Of a DNA stretch of 64,000 nt, positions 25,484 to 35,048 are shown piece after piece. The DNA comes from Pseudarthrobacter sp. BIM B-2242 (GTDB lineage: Bacteria > Actinomycetota > Actinomycetes > Actinomycetales > Micrococcaceae): positions 806,001-870,000 of the forward strand of contig NZ_CP061721.1 of assembly GCF_014764445.1 (NCBI RefSeq), written 5' to 3'. Made by a program: the position numbers and the translations under genes. Position 1 is the stretch's first letter. The number at the start of each line of letters is the position of its first letter. The notes below the pieces were generated by a model, which saw nothing but the letters and a program-made list of their open reading frames with translations, searched no databases and was not told where the DNA came from.

Positions 25484-26551
25484 GTGAAAGAGCTGCGCAT
25501 CGAAGCCAACGGCAACATTGGCCCGATCGATTCTGCCCGCATTCCGCGTTATGCCGGAGCCGCCACCTATGCCCGCCTGCCCCGCCTGGACCAGGTGGCC
25601 AAGTCCGACGTGACCGTGGTGGGCGTACCCTTCGACTCCGGCGTTTCGTACCGGCCCGGCGCCAGGTTCGGCGCGAACCATGTCCGCGAGGCCAGCCGCC
25701 TGCTCCGCCCGTACAACCCGGCCTGGGACGTCAGCCCTTTCGAAAACATCCAGGTGGCCGACGCCGGCGACATGGCGGTCAACCCGTTCAACATCAACGA
25801 AGCCATCGAAACCATCCAGCAGAACGCCCTGGACCTGACGTCTGGCGGCAGCAAGCTCGTGACGCTCGGCGGGGACCACACCATCGCCCTTCCGCTTCTC
25901 CGCGCTGCGGCCGAGCGGGCCGGGGGACCTATCGCCATGCTGCACTTTGATGCTCACCTGGACACCTGGGACACCTACTTCGGCGCCGAATACACGCACG
26001 GAACGCCGTTCCGCCGGGCCGTCGAGGAAGGCATCCTGGACACTGAGGCCATCAGCCACATCGGCACCCGCGGGCCGCTCTACGGCAAAAAGGATCTCGA
26101 CGACGACCACCGCTTCGGGTTCGGCATCGTCACCTCCGCCGACGTTTACTACCAGGGTGTCCTGGAGACGGTGGCCAAGGTCCGCGACCGGATCGGCAAC
26201 CGCCCGCTGTACATTTCGGTGGACATCGACGTCCTGGACCCCGCCCACGCACCCGGCACCGGAACCCCCGAGGCCGGCGGCATCACCAGCCGCGAGCTCC
26301 TGGAAATCATACGGGGCTTCCGCGGCATGAACCTGGTGGGGGCCGACATCGTTGAAGTGGCACCGGCCTACGACCATGCCGAAATCACCGGCGTCGCTGC
26401 CAGCCATGTGGCCTATGAACTGGTCACCCTGATGGCGGACAATGCAGTGGAAGGCGACCGCTTCGGCGCAGCCAACGGCTACGCCGCCCAGGCACTCGGC
26501 CGGGAAGTCCGCCAGCCCGCCGGTTTCGCCGCCGCCTCGAAGGAGTCATAA
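25484..26551 (+). CDS. speB: agmatinase-family ureohydrolase
   Basis: A 355-residue Mn-dependent ureohydrolase. All metal-binding motifs are present: [11 protein letters not shown] (near 129), HFDAHLDT (near 153) and [19 protein letters not shown] (near 245). The family releases urea from agmatine, guanidinobutyrate or guanidinopropionate; the specificity loop cannot be read by eye. GTG 25484 follows AAGGAGAGG. The stop is two bases from the start of a ThDP enzyme gene, so they are coupled. In the arginine transaminase pathway a ThDP 2-ketoarginine decarboxylase feeds guanidinobutyrase, which is a possible reading of this pair; the symbol speB is used only as the family name. Confidence 0.85.
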   Translation: MKELRIEANGNIGPIDSARIPRYAGAATYARLPRLDQVAKSDVTVVGVPFDSGVSYRPGARFGANHVREASRLLRPYNPAWDVSPFENIQVADAGDMAVNPFNINEAIETIQQNALDLTSGGSKLVTLGGDHTIALPLLRAAAERAGGPIAMLHFDAHLDTWDTYFGAEYTHGTPFRRAVEEGILDTEAISHIGTRGPLYGKKDLDDDHRFGFGIVTSADVYYQGVLETVAKVRDRIGNRPLYISVDIDVLDPAHAPGTGTPEAGGITSRELLEIIRGFRGMNLVGADIVEVAPAYDHAEITGVAASHVAYELVTLMADNAVEGDRFGAANGYAAQALGREVRQPAGFAAASKES

Positions 26552-26553
26552 GA

Positions 26554-28260
26554 ATGATCGATTTTGATCCGGGCACAGCAGCTGCTACCGCAGGCGAAGG
26601 CAAGGGTACCGATGTCCGCAACGGCGGGGACCTCGTCGTCGAAACCCTGGAAGCACTTGGTGCCAAGACGGTCTTCGGCATCCCCGGCCAGCACGCGCTG
26701 GGGCTGTTCGATGCCATGGGCCGCGGCAACCTCCACTTTGTCTCGTCCCGCGTGGAGAACAACAGTGCCTTCGCCGCAGACGGCTATGCGCGCGCCACCG
26801 GTGAAGTGGGTGTGCTGTTCCTGTCCACCGGACCGGGCGCGCTGACGTCCCTCGCCGGCCTGCAGGAGGCCTACGCAACGGGCGTGCCCATGGTGGTGGT
26901 GGCCAGCCAGATCCCGCTCGACGGACTCGGCGCCCGCCGCAAGGGCATGCTCCACCAGCTCGATGACCAGAAGGCCTCGGCCGCCAACGTCACCAAGAGC
27001 CAGCGCCTCATCCAGCACGCCTCCGGCATTCCGTCGGCAATCCAGGATGCCTGGACCGAGGCCATCTCCTCGCCGCAGGGCCCGGTCTGGCTGGAAATCC
27101 CGCAGAATGTCCTGCTGGATCCCATCATGGTTCCCCCGGTGGAGGATGCGCTCGCCGAGGCGGCCGACAACCCGCCGCGCGTGGAGCTTGTCCGCGAAGC
27201 CGTGAAATGGCTGTCGACGGCGGAGCGTCCGGCCATCATCGCCGGCGGCGGCACCCGGAGGGGCCGGGCCGAGAAGTCCCTGCTCTCCATTGCCGAAAAG
27301 CTCCGGGCGCCCGTGATCTGCACCCCGGGCGGCAACGGCGCGTTCCCCTGGAACCACGAGCTCTCGCTGCAGTCCTGGATCGAGGACCGGTACATGACCG
27401 ACGTGCTGGAGGATGCCGACGTCCTGATCGTGATCGGCTCGTCCCTGGGCGAGGTGACATCGAACTACTTCACGTTCGAGCCCCGCGGCCGGATCATCCA
27501 GATCGACGCCGAGCCGCGCGTTCTCGAGTCCAACCGTCCCGGCCTGGGCATCCGTGCCGACGCAGGCCAGGCGCTCGCCGCCCTCGATGAAGCCCTGGTG
27601 GCGCCCGTCGAAACAACCCGCAGCTGGCACGGCGTCAGCCCCGAGGACCTGGTCGGGGAGTCCCTCGCCAAGGTGCGGGCTCGGCTCGAATCACAGGACC
27701 TGGCCAAGGAACTGAAGTTCATGGCCGACATCCGCGAAGCCGTTCCCGACGACATGCAGACCTTCTGGGACATGACCATTGCGGCCTACTGGGGCTGGAG
27801 CTGCTGGGATGCCCGGCAGGGCCAGTTCCACTCAGCCCAGGGGGCCGGGGGACTGGGGTATGGCTTCCCGGCAGCAATCGGCGGGGCCGTGGGGCTGGAG
27901 ACGCTGGGCAGGTCCGGCCGTGTGCTCGCTGTCTCCGGGGACGGCTCGTCCATGTACTCCATCTCAGAACTCGCCACCGCCAAGCAGCACAACGTCCCGG
28001 TTACCTGGCTGATTGTGGACGACGGCGGCTACGGCATCCTGCGCGAATACATGGTGGGCGCCTTCGGCAAGGCCACGGCCACCGAACTCGCACGTCCGGA
28101 CTTCGTCAAGCTCGCGGAAGCGTTCGGTGTGCCGGCCACGCGCGTTGCCCCCGAGGATGTGGGGGACGCGCTCAGGGCGGGCTTCGCGGCAGACGGGCCC
28201 AACGTCGTCGTCGTCGAAACCCTGCTCAAGATGTTCGGCCCGACGCACCTGGGCACCTAA
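26554..28260 (+). CDS. thiamine-diphosphate enzyme, acetolactate-synthase-like
   Basis: A 568-residue three-domain ThDP enzyme. The N-terminal Pyr domain has TVFGIPGQHALGLFDAM and the catalytic Glu in SSRVENNSAFAADGYAR; the central domain IIAGGGTRRGRAEKS; the C-terminal PP domain has the ThDP motif GDGSSMYSISEL...VDDGGYGI, with Asp where NN is common. It could be a decarboxylase (for example 2-ketoarginine decarboxylase, AruI type), oxalyl/benzoylformate-type decarboxylase or a true acetolactate synthase; absence of a regulatory small subunit gene argues against the last. Tight coupling to the ureohydrolase favours guanidino-compound catabolism. A terminator hairpin follows. Confidence 0.85.
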   Translation: MIDFDPGTAAATAGEGKGTDVRNGGDLVVETLEALGAKTVFGIPGQHALGLFDAMGRGNLHFVSSRVENNSAFAADGYARATGEVGVLFLSTGPGALTSLAGLQEAYATGVPMVVVASQIPLDGLGARRKGMLHQLDDQKASAANVTKSQRLIQHASGIPSAIQDAWTEAISSPQGPVWLEIPQNVLLDPIMVPPVEDALAEAADNPPRVELVREAVKWLSTAERPAIIAGGGTRRGRAEKSLLSIAEKLRAPVICTPGGNGAFPWNHELSLQSWIEDRYMTDVLEDADVLIVIGSSLGEVTSNYFTFEPRGRIIQIDAEPRVLESNRPGLGIRADAGQALAALDEALVAPVETTRSWHGVSPEDLVGESLAKVRARLESQDLAKELKFMADIREAVPDDMQTFWDMTIAAYWGWSCWDARQGQFHSAQGAGGLGYGFPAAIGGAVGLETLGRSGRVLAVSGDGSSMYSISELATAKQHNVPVTWLIVDDGGYGILREYMVGAFGKATATELARPDFVKLAEAFGVPATRVAPEDVGDALRAGFAADGPNVVVVETLLKMFGPTHLGT

Positions 28261-28304
28261 GCCCAAGCGCAAAGAATTCAGTCCCGCCGCGCGGAACCAC
28301 TACT

Positions 28305-28336
28305 GAGGCCCCCTTTCCGAGAGGAGAGGGGGCCTC
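28305..28336 (+). terminator. terminator after the ThDP gene
   Basis: Perfect 10-bp GC-rich stem (28305-28314 with 28327-28336), 12-base loop, followed by a pyrimidine-rich stretch with short T-runs. Closes the ureohydrolase-ThDP operon. Confidence 0.8.
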
Positions 28337-28357
28337 CCTCGTCTTCTTAGTTTCCCA

Positions 28358-28385
28358 AAGCAACCTTTTAGGGATATAGTTGCTT
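28358..28385 (+). promoter_or_regulatory. marR promoter/operator
   Basis: AAGCAAC (28358-28364) and GTTGCTT (28379-28385) form a 7-bp inverted repeat that overlaps a -10-like TATAGT (28375-28380), 29 bp before the MarR start. A further CAAC copy lies at 28393-28396. Autorepression by the MarR protein is likely. Confidence 0.6.
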
Positions 28386-28413
28386 CAGGCAAACAACTGA
28401 GGAGATCGACATC

Positions 28414-28890
28414 ATGGCAGTCGCGCCGGACACCGCAGCGGACCTGGTCTACCGCATCTTTGACCTCCAGCGCATGGTTCGCTGCGTGGCTGCGGCGAGC
28501 TTCCGCGGGCAGGACACGGGGGTCGCCCTGCAGGGCGTGCTCCGCTACGTGGGGGAAGGGGAATCGCGTGCCACCCACCTCGCCGAGCGCCTCGGTGTCA
28601 GCGCCCCTGTCCTCAGCCGCCACATCGCGGACCTTGAAGAGCAGGGTTATGTCATCCGGCGGCAGGATCCCGACGACGGCCGGGCCCAGCTGGTTGCCTT
28701 GTCGCCTGCGGGGGCGGAAAAGCTTCGCCGGATCGAGGAACACCGCGCGGTAACCCTGCAGGGTTACCTCAGCGACTGGAGCCAGGAAGACGCCGAAGAC
28801 ACGGCACGGATCCTGGCCAGGCTCTCCGAATCGCTCAAACAATCAACCCGGGCAACGGCGGCCGGACCCATCACCATCCCGACCCCCTAG
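28414..28890 (+). CDS. MarR-family transcriptional regulator
   Basis: A 158-residue winged-helix protein: RATHLAERLGVSAPVLSRHIADLEEQGYVIRRQDPDDGRAQLVALSPAG covers recognition helix and wing (about residues 48-95). GAGGAG precedes ATG 28414. The MFS gene starts 11 bp after its stop, so it is a regulator-exporter operon rather than the divergent form seen at 16 kb. The palindrome upstream is the probable autoregulatory site. Confidence 0.92.
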   Translation: MAVAPDTAADLVYRIFDLQRMVRCVAAASFRGQDTGVALQGVLRYVGEGESRATHLAERLGVSAPVLSRHIADLEEQGYVIRRQDPDDGRAQLVALSPAGAEKLRRIEEHRAVTLQGYLSDWSQEDAEDTARILARLSESLKQSTRATAAGPITIPTP

Positions 28891-28900
28891 AAGGACCGAT

Positions 28901-30499
28901 ATGTCGAGCCAAGCACCCGCCGCCCCGCCCATAGTGATGACCCACCGCCAGATCATGGAGGCCCTCACCGGGCTTCTGGCGGCATTTTTCACGGCCATCC
29001 TCAGCAGCACCATCGTGGCCAACGCGCTGCCCACCATCATGTCGGACCTCCACGGCACCCAGACCGACTTCGCCTGGGTGATTACCGCCGCCCTGCTGGC
29101 GAACGCCGTCACCACCCCCATCTGGGGCAAGCTGTCGGACCTCTTCAACAAAAAGCTGCTGGTCCAGCTAAGCATCGTGATCTTTGTGGCCGGCTCGGTC
29201 ATGGCCGGGCTTTCGGAGACCATCCCGCTGCTGCTCACCGCCCGCGTGATCCAGGGCGTTGCCATGGGCGGGCTCACCGCGCTGGCACAGTCCATCATCG
29301 GCACCATGATCCCGCCGCGGGACCGCGGCAAATACTCCGGTTACATGGGTGCCGTGATGGCTGTCGGAACAGCCGGCGGACCGCTGCTCGGCGGATTCAT
29401 CGTGGACAGCCCGCTCGGCTGGCGCTGGACGTTCTTTGTCTGCGTGCCGCTCGCCGTCGTCGCGCTCATCCTGCTCCAGGTCACCCTGAAGATCCAGCAC
29501 ATCAAACGCCCCGCCAAGATCGACTGGCTCGGCTCCGTCCTCCTGACATCCGGCGTCAGCCTGCTCCTGATCTGGGTTTCCTTCGCCGGCAACCCGGCCT
29601 ACTACGACTGGGTTTCCTGGCAGTCCGCCGCCATGGTGGGCGGTGGCGTGGTGCTGCTGGCCCTGCTGGTGCTGGTGGAATCGAAGGTTGAGCAGCCCAT
29701 CATCCCGCTGAAGATCATCTCCGAACGCACCACCGCACTCGCCATCCTCGCCTCCGTGGCAGTGGGCATCGCGATGTTCGGCTCCACCACGTTCCTGGGC
29801 CAGTATTTCCAAGTAGCCCGCGGCGCCACCCCCACCGAAGCCGGGCTCCTGACCCTTCCGATGATTGCCGGCAACCTGACCGGCTCCGTTGTCTCGGGTC
29901 TCCTGATCAGCCGCACCGGCAAGTGGAAGGGCTACCTGATCGGCGGTTCCATCCTGCTGATCGGCGGACTCGGGCTCGCCGGAACCATGGACCACACCAC
30001 CGAACTGTGGCAGGCCGGGATCTTTACCGCCATCCTTGGCCTCGGCTTGGGCATGCTGATGCAGAACCTGGTGCTGGCCGTCCAGAACACGGTCCGCGCG
30101 TCCGACATCGGAACGGCCAGCGCGTCCGTTGCCTTCTTCCGCTCGGTGGGCGGGGCGATCGGCGTCGCCGTGCTCGGTGCCGTCCTCAGCAGCCGGGTCA
30201 CCGAACTCGCCACTCAGGGACTGGCAGCGGCCGGCATCCCGGTAGCGGGCGGTTCCGCTGCGGCCACGATGGACCTGGTTGACATGCCGGCGCCTGTCCG
30301 CGAAATCATGCGCGCCGCCTACGGCGATGCCACTGCCGAGGTCTTCCTGATCTCCGCCGGTGTGGCCGTGGTTGCCCTGCTCTCGGTGCTGTTCATCAAG
30401 GAACGGCCGCTGCGGCGCACCGTGGACATCCAGCCGGACGCCGCGCCGGACACAGATGCGGAACGTCCGACGGCGGAACTCACCTCCGTGGCTAAGTAA
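28901..30499 (+). CDS. MFS drug-export protein, DHA2/EmrB-QacA type
   Basis: A 532-residue protein with 14 predicted membrane segments, as in the EmrB/QacA group. Visible motifs: LSSTIVANALPTIMSDL in segment 1, WGKLSDLFNKKLLVQ (motif A), GTAGGPLLGGFIVDSPLGWRWTFF (motif C) and a C-terminal cytoplasmic tail. It probably exports hydrophobic cations or drugs with proton antiport. It is expressed behind and controlled by the MarR gene just upstream. A small hairpin 43 bp downstream may end the transcript. Confidence 0.92.
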   Translation: MSSQAPAAPPIVMTHRQIMEALTGLLAAFFTAILSSTIVANALPTIMSDLHGTQTDFAWVITAALLANAVTTPIWGKLSDLFNKKLLVQLSIVIFVAGSVMAGLSETIPLLLTARVIQGVAMGGLTALAQSIIGTMIPPRDRGKYSGYMGAVMAVGTAGGPLLGGFIVDSPLGWRWTFFVCVPLAVVALILLQVTLKIQHIKRPAKIDWLGSVLLTSGVSLLLIWVSFAGNPAYYDWVSWQSAAMVGGGVVLLALLVLVESKVEQPIIPLKIISERTTALAILASVAVGIAMFGSTTFLGQYFQVARGATPTEAGLLTLPMIAGNLTGSVVSGLLISRTGKWKGYLIGGSILLIGGLGLAGTMDHTTELWQAGIFTAILGLGLGMLMQNLVLAVQNTVRASDIGTASASVAFFRSVGGAIGVAVLGAVLSSRVTELATQGLAAAGIPVAGGSAAATMDLVDMPAPVREIMRAAYGDATAEVFLISAGVAVVALLSVLFIKERPLRRTVDIQPDAAPDTDAERPTAELTSVAK

Positions 30500-30542
30500 C
30501 CGCCGGGGGCCGGCGCGCAGTACGCCTACGGGATGAGATTTA

Positions 30543-30562
30543 CCGGGCGATGTTTCGCCCGG
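30543..30562 (+). terminator. short hairpin after the MFS gene
   Basis: Perfect 8-bp stem (30543-30550 with 30555-30562), 4-base loop TGTT, no T-run. A -10-like TAGGCT at 30585-30590 follows and could start the ABC exporter transcript, but no good -35 is in range. Confidence 0.5.
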
Positions 30563-30661
30563 GCAACGGATTTCGTACAGTGGGTAGGCTAAGAATGTCA
30601 GCCTCTGCTGCTACTACTTATCTCACCATTTTCGCGCTCTCTCCCTTAAGGACCCGTGGGC

Positions 30662-32395
30662 ATGCTTCTGACCCTGATACGGCGCTACTCCAAGCCGTAT
30701 ATGCCGTATATCGTGGCCGTCATCGTTTTCCAGCTGGCGTCCACGATTGCGGCGCTTTACCTGCCCAGCCTCAACGCCCAGATCATCGATGAAGGCGTTT
30801 CCCGCGGGGATACCGACTTCATCTGGCGCACCGGGGCCGTGATGCTCCTGGTGGCGATTGTCCAGGTGGGCACGGCCATCGCCGGTGTCTACTACGGCTC
30901 CAAGACGGCCATGGCCGTGGGCCGCGACCTCCGCCGCGGGGTGTTCCGCAAGGTCACCAGCTTCTCGGCCAAGGACGTCAACAGGTTCGGCGCGCCCACG
31001 CTCATCACCCGCGGCACAAACGACGTCCAGCAGGTCCAGATGCTGGTGCTGATGGGCCTGAACTTCATGGTGGCCACCCCCATCATGTGCATCGGCGGCA
31101 TCATCATGGCGCTGCGCGAGGACCTCAACCTGTCCTGGCTGGTCTGGGTTTCCGTGCCGGTGCTGATCATCGTGGTGGGCTACCTGGTGGTCCGGCTGAT
31201 GCCCCTCTTCCGTGCCATGCAGAAGAAGATCGACCGGATCAACGCCGTCCTTCGAGAGCAGATCATTGGCATCCGGGTGGTCCGCGCTTTTGTCCGCGAA
31301 CCCTATGAGACCGACCGTTTCGGTGTGGCCAACAAGGATCTGACGGACGTTTCCCTCAAGATCGGGGCACTGTTCGTCCTGATGTTCCCGGCCATCGGCA
31401 TGATCCTGCACCTTTCCACCGCCGCCGTCCTGTGGTTCGGTGGCCAGCGCGTGGATTCCGGCGAGATGCAGGTGGGCGCACTGACTGCCTTCCTGCAGTA
31501 CCTGCTGCAGATCCTGATCGCCGTCATGATGGGCACCTTCATGGCCATGATGATCCCGCGGGCCTCGGTCTGCGCGGACCGCATCGGTGAGGTGCTCGAC
31601 GTCGAACCCTCCATCCACGATCCCGAACACCCCGAAACTCCGGCCACGCTGGCCGGTGTGGTGGAGTACCGGAACGTCACCTTTGCCTACCCCGGTGCCG
31701 AATCGCCGGTGCTGAGCAACATCAGCTTCACCGCCAAGCCCGGGGAGACCGTGGCCATCATCGGCTCCACCGGTGCCGGCAAAACGTCGCTGCTGTCCCT
31801 GCTGCCCCGCCTCTACGACATCGCCGAGGGCGAGGTGCTGCTGGACGGCGTCCCGGTCAGCAACCTGGACCGGGCCGAGATCACCAGGCGCGTTGCCCTG
31901 GTCCCGCAGCGTCCCTACCTCTTCTCCGGGACCATCGAGCACAACCTCCGCTTCGGCAAGACCGAAGCCACGGACCAGGAACTCTGGGACGCGCTGCACA
32001 TTGCCCAGGGGGAGGACTTTGTCCGCGAGAAGAAGAACGGCCTGAACTCCCGCATCTCGCAGGGCGGCACCAACGTCTCCGGCGGCCAGCGGCAACGGCT
32101 CTGCATAGCCCGCGCTTTGGTCACCAAGCCCAGGGTGTACCTCTTCGACGATTCATTTTCGGCACTCGACGTGGCCACTGATGCCAGGCTCCGCGCCGCA
32201 CTGAAACGGACCACCGCAGATGCCACCGTGATTATCGTGGCCCAGCGGATCTCCACCATCACCGAGGCAGACCAGATCCTGGTCCTGGACAACGGCCGGA
32301 TTGTGGACCGCGGAACGCACGAGGAACTCCTGGAAACCTCGCCCACCTACCAGGAAATTGTTGAATCCCAGCTGAGCGTGGAGGAAATGGCATGA
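30662..32395 (+). CDS. heterodimeric ABC exporter, subunit with degenerate catalytic site
   Basis: A 577-residue half-transporter: six membrane segments (residues about 1-320) and a nucleotide-binding domain with Walker A IGSTGAGKTSLL (near 366) and a canonical signature VSGGQRQRLCIARA (near 471). Walker B reads VYLFDDSFSALD, with Asp where the catalytic Glu should be, and the switch His is replaced by Gln (VAQRIST). This is the inactive-site half of heterodimeric exporters such as TM287/288, BmrC/D and LmrC/D. ATG 30662 (AAGGA 9 bases upstream) is preferred to GTG 30656. Overlaps the partner gene by 4 bases. Confidence 0.92.
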   Translation: MLLTLIRRYSKPYMPYIVAVIVFQLASTIAALYLPSLNAQIIDEGVSRGDTDFIWRTGAVMLLVAIVQVGTAIAGVYYGSKTAMAVGRDLRRGVFRKVTSFSAKDVNRFGAPTLITRGTNDVQQVQMLVLMGLNFMVATPIMCIGGIIMALREDLNLSWLVWVSVPVLIIVVGYLVVRLMPLFRAMQKKIDRINAVLREQIIGIRVVRAFVREPYETDRFGVANKDLTDVSLKIGALFVLMFPAIGMILHLSTAAVLWFGGQRVDSGEMQVGALTAFLQYLLQILIAVMMGTFMAMMIPRASVCADRIGEVLDVEPSIHDPEHPETPATLAGVVEYRNVTFAYPGAESPVLSNISFTAKPGETVAIIGSTGAGKTSLLSLLPRLYDIAEGEVLLDGVPVSNLDRAEITRRVALVPQRPYLFSGTIEHNLRFGKTEATDQELWDALHIAQGEDFVREKKNGLNSRISQGGTNVSGGQRQRLCIARALVTKPRVYLFDDSFSALDVATDARLRAALKRTTADATVIIVAQRISTITEADQILVLDNGRIVDRGTHEELLETSPTYQEIVESQLSVEEMA

Positions 32396-34470
32396 GCGCC
32401 GCCAAGAAGGACCCTGCAGGCTCCACCACGGAAACGACGCCCACTGCCACAGCAACAGGTACCGCAACCCCCGAAGAACTCCTGGACGACGAGGAATTCT
32501 TCGAAGAGGAATACAAGCCTTCTGAAGCCGACGGCGACATGTTCGGCGGCATGCCGGCGAAGAAGGCCGAGCACTTCTGGCCTTCCGCGAAACGCCTCCT
32601 CGGACTCCTGAAGCCGGAAGCCGCCGGCATTCACGCCGTCGTGGCCCTGGTGGTTGTCTCGGTGGTCCTGAACGTCATTGCTCCGAAGATCCTCGGCCAG
32701 GCCATGGACGTGATCTTCGGCGGGGTCGTAGGCAAGCAGCTGCCCGCGGGGGCAAGCAAGGAAGAGTTTGTTGAGGGCTTGCGCCAGCAGGGCCAGGACA
32801 ACTTCGCGGACATGATCTCCAAGATGGAACTGGTGCCAGGCACCGGGATCGACTTCCAAAAACTTTCGGTCCTGATTGCCATCGTGCTGCTGATGTACTT
32901 TGTGGCCAACATCTTCCTGTGGCTGCAGGGCTATGTGCTGAACCGCATCGTGATGAAGGTCATCCGAAAACTCCGGGACGACACCGAAAAGAAGCTGAAC
33001 CGGCTGCCGCTGAACTACTTCGACACGCGCCAGCGCGGCGACGTGCTCTCCCGGGTGACGAACGACGTCGACAACGTCCAGCAGGCGCTGCAGCAGGCTT
33101 TCGCGCAGCTGATCAGCTCCCTCCTGACGGTCATCGGCATTGTCATCATGATGTTCATCGTTTCCTGGCAGCTGGCCCTCATCGCCCTGATCGCGCTGCC
33201 GCTCTCCGGTGTTGCCGCTGGCATCATCGGCTCGCGCAGCCAAAAACTGTTCGCCGCCCAGTGGAAGAACACCGGCTCCCTGAACGGCCAGATCGAGGAG
33301 TCCTTCTCAGGGCACGACCTGGTGCGGGTTTTCGGACGCGACGCCGACATGCTGGCGCGCTTCGAGGAACGCAACGAGGAGCTGTACAAGGCCAGCTTCG
33401 GCGCCCAGTTCGTCTCCGGCATGATCTTCCCCGTGATGCAGTTCGTCTCCTACCTCAGCTACGTGGGCATCGCCGTGGTGGGCGGCCTCCGGGTCGCCTC
33501 CGGTTCCATGTCTCTGGGCGACGCCACGGCGTTCATCCAGTACTCACGCGAGTTCACCCAGCCGCTGGGGCAGATGGCCGGCATGGCCAACATGCTCCAG
33601 TCCGGTGTTGCGTCCTCGGAACGGGTCTTCGAGTTCCTCGACGCCGACGAGCAGGACGCCGAGACCGCCACCGATCACCTGCCGGCCAAGACCGACGGGC
33701 ATGTGGAGTTCCGCAACGTCACGTTCAGCTACACCGAAGACAAGAAGCTGATCGAAGACCTGTCCTTCACGGCCGAACCCGGGCACACCGTGGCCATCGT
33801 CGGACCCACCGGGGCCGGCAAGACCACCCTGGTGAACCTGGTGATGCGCTTCTACGAGCTCAACTCAGGGTCCATCACCCTGGACGGCGTGGACGTTACC
33901 AGGCTGAGCCGTGCCGAGCTGAGGTCCAAGGTCGGGATGGTACTCCAGGATGCCTGGCTGTTCGGCGGGTCCATTTACGACAACATCCGCTACGGCAACC
34001 TGGACGCCACCGAAGAGCAGGTCATGGCGGCGGCGAAGGCCACGTTCGTGGACCGCTTTGTGCGCGCGCTGCCGGAGGGCTACGACACTGTCATTGACGA
34101 GGAAGGCAACAACGTCAGCGCCGGTGAGAAGCAGCTGATCACCATTGCCCGCGCCTTTGTGGCCAACCCGTCGCTGCTCATCCTCGATGAGGCCACCAGC
34201 TCCGTGGATACCCGCACCGAACTCCTGGTCCAGAAGGCCATGGCTGCCCTGCGGACCGACCGGACAAGCTTTGTGATCGCCCACCGCCTGTCCACCATCC
34301 GCGACGCCGACACCATCCTGGTGATGGAGAACGGCCAGATTGTGGAGCAGGGCAACCACAAGACACTGCTGGCGGCCGAGGGTGCGTACTGCCGGCTGTA
34401 CATGTCCCAGTTCGCCGGGTCCGACGTTGAGGAAACCGTTGTGGACGACTCGACGGCGGTGCACAGCTGA
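32392..34470 (+). CDS. heterodimeric ABC exporter, subunit with consensus catalytic site
   Basis: A 692-residue half-transporter, partner of the preceding gene. It has an acidic N-terminal extension of about 60 residues, an insertion in the first outer loop (about residues 118-155, GKQLPAGASKEEF...) and a nucleotide-binding domain with Walker A VGPTGAGKTTLV (near 472), Walker B LLILDEATSSVD with the catalytic Glu and the switch His in FVIAHRLST. The signature is the degenerate VSAGEKQ. Thus the consensus site uses this Walker B with the partner's intact VSGGQ, and the other site is degenerate on both sides. Substrate (lipid, drug or peptide) is unknown. Confidence 0.93.
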   Translation: MSAAKKDPAGSTTETTPTATATGTATPEELLDDEEFFEEEYKPSEADGDMFGGMPAKKAEHFWPSAKRLLGLLKPEAAGIHAVVALVVVSVVLNVIAPKILGQAMDVIFGGVVGKQLPAGASKEEFVEGLRQQGQDNFADMISKMELVPGTGIDFQKLSVLIAIVLLMYFVANIFLWLQGYVLNRIVMKVIRKLRDDTEKKLNRLPLNYFDTRQRGDVLSRVTNDVDNVQQALQQAFAQLISSLLTVIGIVIMMFIVSWQLALIALIALPLSGVAAGIIGSRSQKLFAAQWKNTGSLNGQIEESFSGHDLVRVFGRDADMLARFEERNEELYKASFGAQFVSGMIFPVMQFVSYLSYVGIAVVGGLRVASGSMSLGDATAFIQYSREFTQPLGQMAGMANMLQSGVASSERVFEFLDADEQDAETATDHLPAKTDGHVEFRNVTFSYTEDKKLIEDLSFTAEPGHTVAIVGPTGAGKTTLVNLVMRFYELNSGSITLDGVDVTRLSRAELRSKVGMVLQDAWLFGGSIYDNIRYGNLDATEEQVMAAAKATFVDRFVRALPEGYDTVIDEEGNNVSAGEKQLITIARAFVANPSLLILDEATSSVDTRTELLVQKAMAALRTDRTSFVIAHRLSTIRDADTILVMENGQIVEQGNHKTLLAAEGAYCRLYMSQFAGSDVEETVVDDSTAVHS

Positions 34471-34520
34471 GCGCCAACGGAAACCCGGCCGAACCCCGGC
34501 GCATCGAGGTCCTGGTCCCG

Positions 34521-34937
34521 ATGCGCTGGGGGGACATGGACGCCTACGGACACATCAACAACGTCCAGATCGTGCGGATGCTGGAGGAGGCCCGGATCGC
34601 CGCGTTCGGGCCGCCCCGGGGCACAGGCATGCCGGGCATCGAGCCGGAGGTAGCCCTCTTCAACGAGGTCCCTGAGGGAACGCTGGCGCTGGTGGTGGAC
34701 CACAAGATCCGCTACGTGAAGACCCTCGAATACCGCAACGTTCCTGCCGTGGTCCAGGTGTGGATCGGGGCCGTGAAGGGCGCCAGCTTCGACATCCACT
34801 ACGTGGTGCAGGACCCGGTCACGCAGGTGGAGTGCGTCCGCGCCAGCAGCCACCTGGCGTTCGTGGACGAGGCGTCGGGGCGTATCCTGCGCCTCACCCC
34901 GGAGCAAAAGGAGCGGATGGCGCCGTTCACGTTCTAG
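34521..34937 (+). CDS. acyl-CoA thioesterase, hotdog fold
   Basis: A hotdog-fold thioesterase of the 4-hydroxybenzoyl-CoA type: MRWGDMDAYGHINNVQIVRMLEEARI holds the active-site Asp and the hotdog helix, and VVDHKIRYVKTLEYR is the second family motif. It would hydrolyse an acyl-CoA. ATG 34521 gives 138 residues but the sense frame continues upstream as IEVLVP, which matches the first strand of the family, so the real start may be a non-ATG codon close to the end of the ABC gene (34467-34470). Probably cotranscribed with the exporter; functional link unclear. Confidence 0.82.
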   Translation: MRWGDMDAYGHINNVQIVRMLEEARIAAFGPPRGTGMPGIEPEVALFNEVPEGTLALVVDHKIRYVKTLEYRNVPAVVQVWIGAVKGASFDIHYVVQDPVTQVECVRASSHLAFVDEASGRILRLTPEQKERMAPFTF

Positions 34938-34980
34938 TCCGCCTTCATGCTGTGCACTTATCGACCTGCAAGACTGTTGG

Positions 34981-35001
34981 ACCGCGCACCCGTTGCGCGG
35001 T
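34981..35001 (+). terminator. hairpin between thioesterase and small membrane protein
   Basis: Perfect 8-bp stem (34981-34988 with 34994-35001), 5-base loop, no T-run. Possible end of the exporter-thioesterase transcript. Confidence 0.5.
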
Positions 35002-35048
35002 AACGGCGCCACACCTGAGACTGTAACTGTCTACTAAGGAGCTTCACC

